From NCBI GenBank assembly GCA_024644775.1, contig JAHEHB010000342.1, forward strand, positions 1 through 6,047: DNA of 6,047 nucleotides. The letters are read 5' to 3'. A program made the position numbers and the translations under genes. Source of the stretch: Deltaproteobacteria bacterium (GTDB lineage: Bacteria; Desulfobacterota; Desulfobacteria; Desulfobacterales; SURF-15). The notes beneath the pieces are model-generated. The model saw only the letters and a program-made list of their open reading frames with translations, was not told the DNA's origin and did no database searches. Numbering within the stretch: position 1 is the stretch's first letter; every line of letters starts with the position of its first letter. This document shows positions 5,727 through 6,047 of this stretch, piece by piece.

Positions 5727-5822
5727 ATGGATCTAAACTTTAGCGATTTTTGTTTTTCTGATAATATGTGGCATTTAAAGACGGATAACACTACAAAGAT
5801 GATGATATCCAGACCCGTATAG
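5727..5822 (+). CDS. Possible 31-residue small ORF (doubtful)
   Basis: ATG 5727 opens a 31-codon frame (MDLNFSDFCFSDN...ISRPV) closed by TAG, about 55 bases after the expected start of transcription from the promoter at 5637-5664. There is no purine-rich ribosome binding site (GGAATTTTTTG precedes the ATG), and I recognise no family. It may be chance, a small protein, or the remaining start of a decayed gene. Confidence 0.15.
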   Translation: MDLNFSDFCFSDNMWHLKTDNTTKMMISRPV

Positions 5823-5858
5823 TAACTGGTTTTGCCTCCCCTTTTCTAAATTATCCGC

Positions 5859-5887
5859 TTGACATATTACGTTTTGCGTAATACCAT
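5859..5887 (+). promoter_or_regulatory. Promoter of the HigB-like toxin locus
   Basis: A perfect TTGACA (5859-5864) is followed by a 17-base spacer and TACCAT (5882-5887, four of six bases of the -10 consensus). The expected transcription start, 6-8 bases beyond the -10, falls at about 5893-5895, on the toxin ATG itself (5894). No Shine-Dalgarno sequence precedes that ATG. The mRNA may therefore be leaderless. Confidence 0.6.
5865..5883. promoter_or_regulatory. Perfect inverted repeat operator between -35 and -10
   Basis: TATTACG (5865-5871) and CGTAATA (5877-5883) are exact reverse complements around a 5-base spacer. They fill the gap between the -35 and -10 of the toxin promoter, so a bound protein would block RNA polymerase. 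In toxin-antitoxin loci the antitoxin (HigA, a helix-turn-helix protein) commonly binds such a site and represses its own operon. That the binder here is HigA is inferred. Confidence 0.65.
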
Positions 5888-5893
5888 CCACAT

Positions 5894-6047
5894 ATGATCA
5901 AATCATTTGCCTGTCGAGATACTGAATAGCTTTTCAACGATCAACGCGTTCGCCGTTTTCAATCGTTCGAAAGGCAGGCAAGAAAACGGCTTATGGTTCT
6001 TCATGCCGCTCCCAGCCTTGAAGCATTGATGCTTAATCCGGGTAACA
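5894..6047 (+). pseudogene. higB: HigB/RelE-family toxin, in-frame TAG at codon 12, 3' end outside window
   Basis: Reading from ATG 5894 gives MIKSFACRDTE, then TAG (5927-5929), then LFNDQRVRRFQSFERQARKR and onward to ALMLNPGN at the window edge. The start MI(K/R)SF, the LF after a short charged stretch, the basic RKL-like helix, the L..A.SLEAL segment and the PGN (usually followed by RL..LKGDR) match what I recall of HigB-type mRNA interferases, which are about 92 residues long. These toxins cut mRNA on the ribosome and are held in check by a HigA antitoxin, usually encoded just downstream and here outside the window. The stop removes almost the whole protein. No usable start codon follows until ATG 5993, after the first helices. 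The locus is probably an inactivated toxin, unless TAG is read through or is a sequencing error. Catalytic C-terminal residues lie beyond the window. Confidence 0.72.

Larger units (their letters stand above)
5452..5893. other. AT-rich spacer between divergent genes, with regulatory signals
   Basis: About 440 bases separate the reductase start (-) from the toxin start (+). It holds paired TATACTAT repeats (5509-5527), a GGGTCC/GGACCC hairpin (5570-5595), a sigma70-like promoter with no clear gene (5637-5664), a doubtful 31-codon frame (5727-5822) and the toxin promoter with its operator (5859-5887). The segment from about 5540 (GATGAGTTCGTAAAAAG) looks like a dispersed repeat I recall from related genomes. 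Confidence 0.6.

Overview
The window most resembles an anaerobic Desulfobacterota (former Deltaproteobacteria) genome. This is inferred from four things: intergenic DNA packed with short repeat families that I recall as common in that group, an aldo/keto reductase carrying a C-terminal two-cluster ferredoxin domain, moderate GC genes beside AT-rich spacers, and a HigB-type toxin locus. No rRNA, tRNA or marker gene confirms it.

Layout. Positions 2-673 (+) hold the 3' part of a MalG-type sugar ABC permease whose beginning lies before the window. Positions 674-1421 are a 750-base spacer made largely of repeats. Positions 1422-2516 and 2531-3718 (+) are two tightly linked enolase-superfamily (mandelate racemase/muconate lactonizing) enzymes, 14 bases apart, the second with a near-ideal ribosome binding site. 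Positions 3719-4284 are another repeat-filled spacer with no convincing gene. Positions 4285-5436 (-) encode the aldo/keto reductase with two 4Fe-4S motifs. Positions 5452-5893 are AT-rich and contain direct repeats, a well-formed sigma70-like promoter with no clear gene behind it, and a second promoter overlapped by a perfect inverted repeat. That second promoter leads into a HigB/RelE-family toxin reading frame (5894 to the window end) which is interrupted by an in-frame TAG at codon 12 and then cut by the window edge.

How the genes may work together. A carbohydrate importer, two acid-sugar dehydratase/racemase-type enzymes and a redox enzyme suggest uptake and catabolism of a sugar acid or related polyol acid. 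The two enolase-superfamily enzymes carry different and non-classical residues at the KxK position (KxR and KxN), so they probably perform different steps. The reductase is on the opposite strand beyond a repeat block, so its part in the same pathway is only a guess. The toxin locus is unrelated to catabolism.

The most notable observations are the amber-interrupted toxin with an apparently intact autoregulatory operator and a near-leaderless start, the two atypical enolase-superfamily active sites, and the orphan promoter at 5637-5664.
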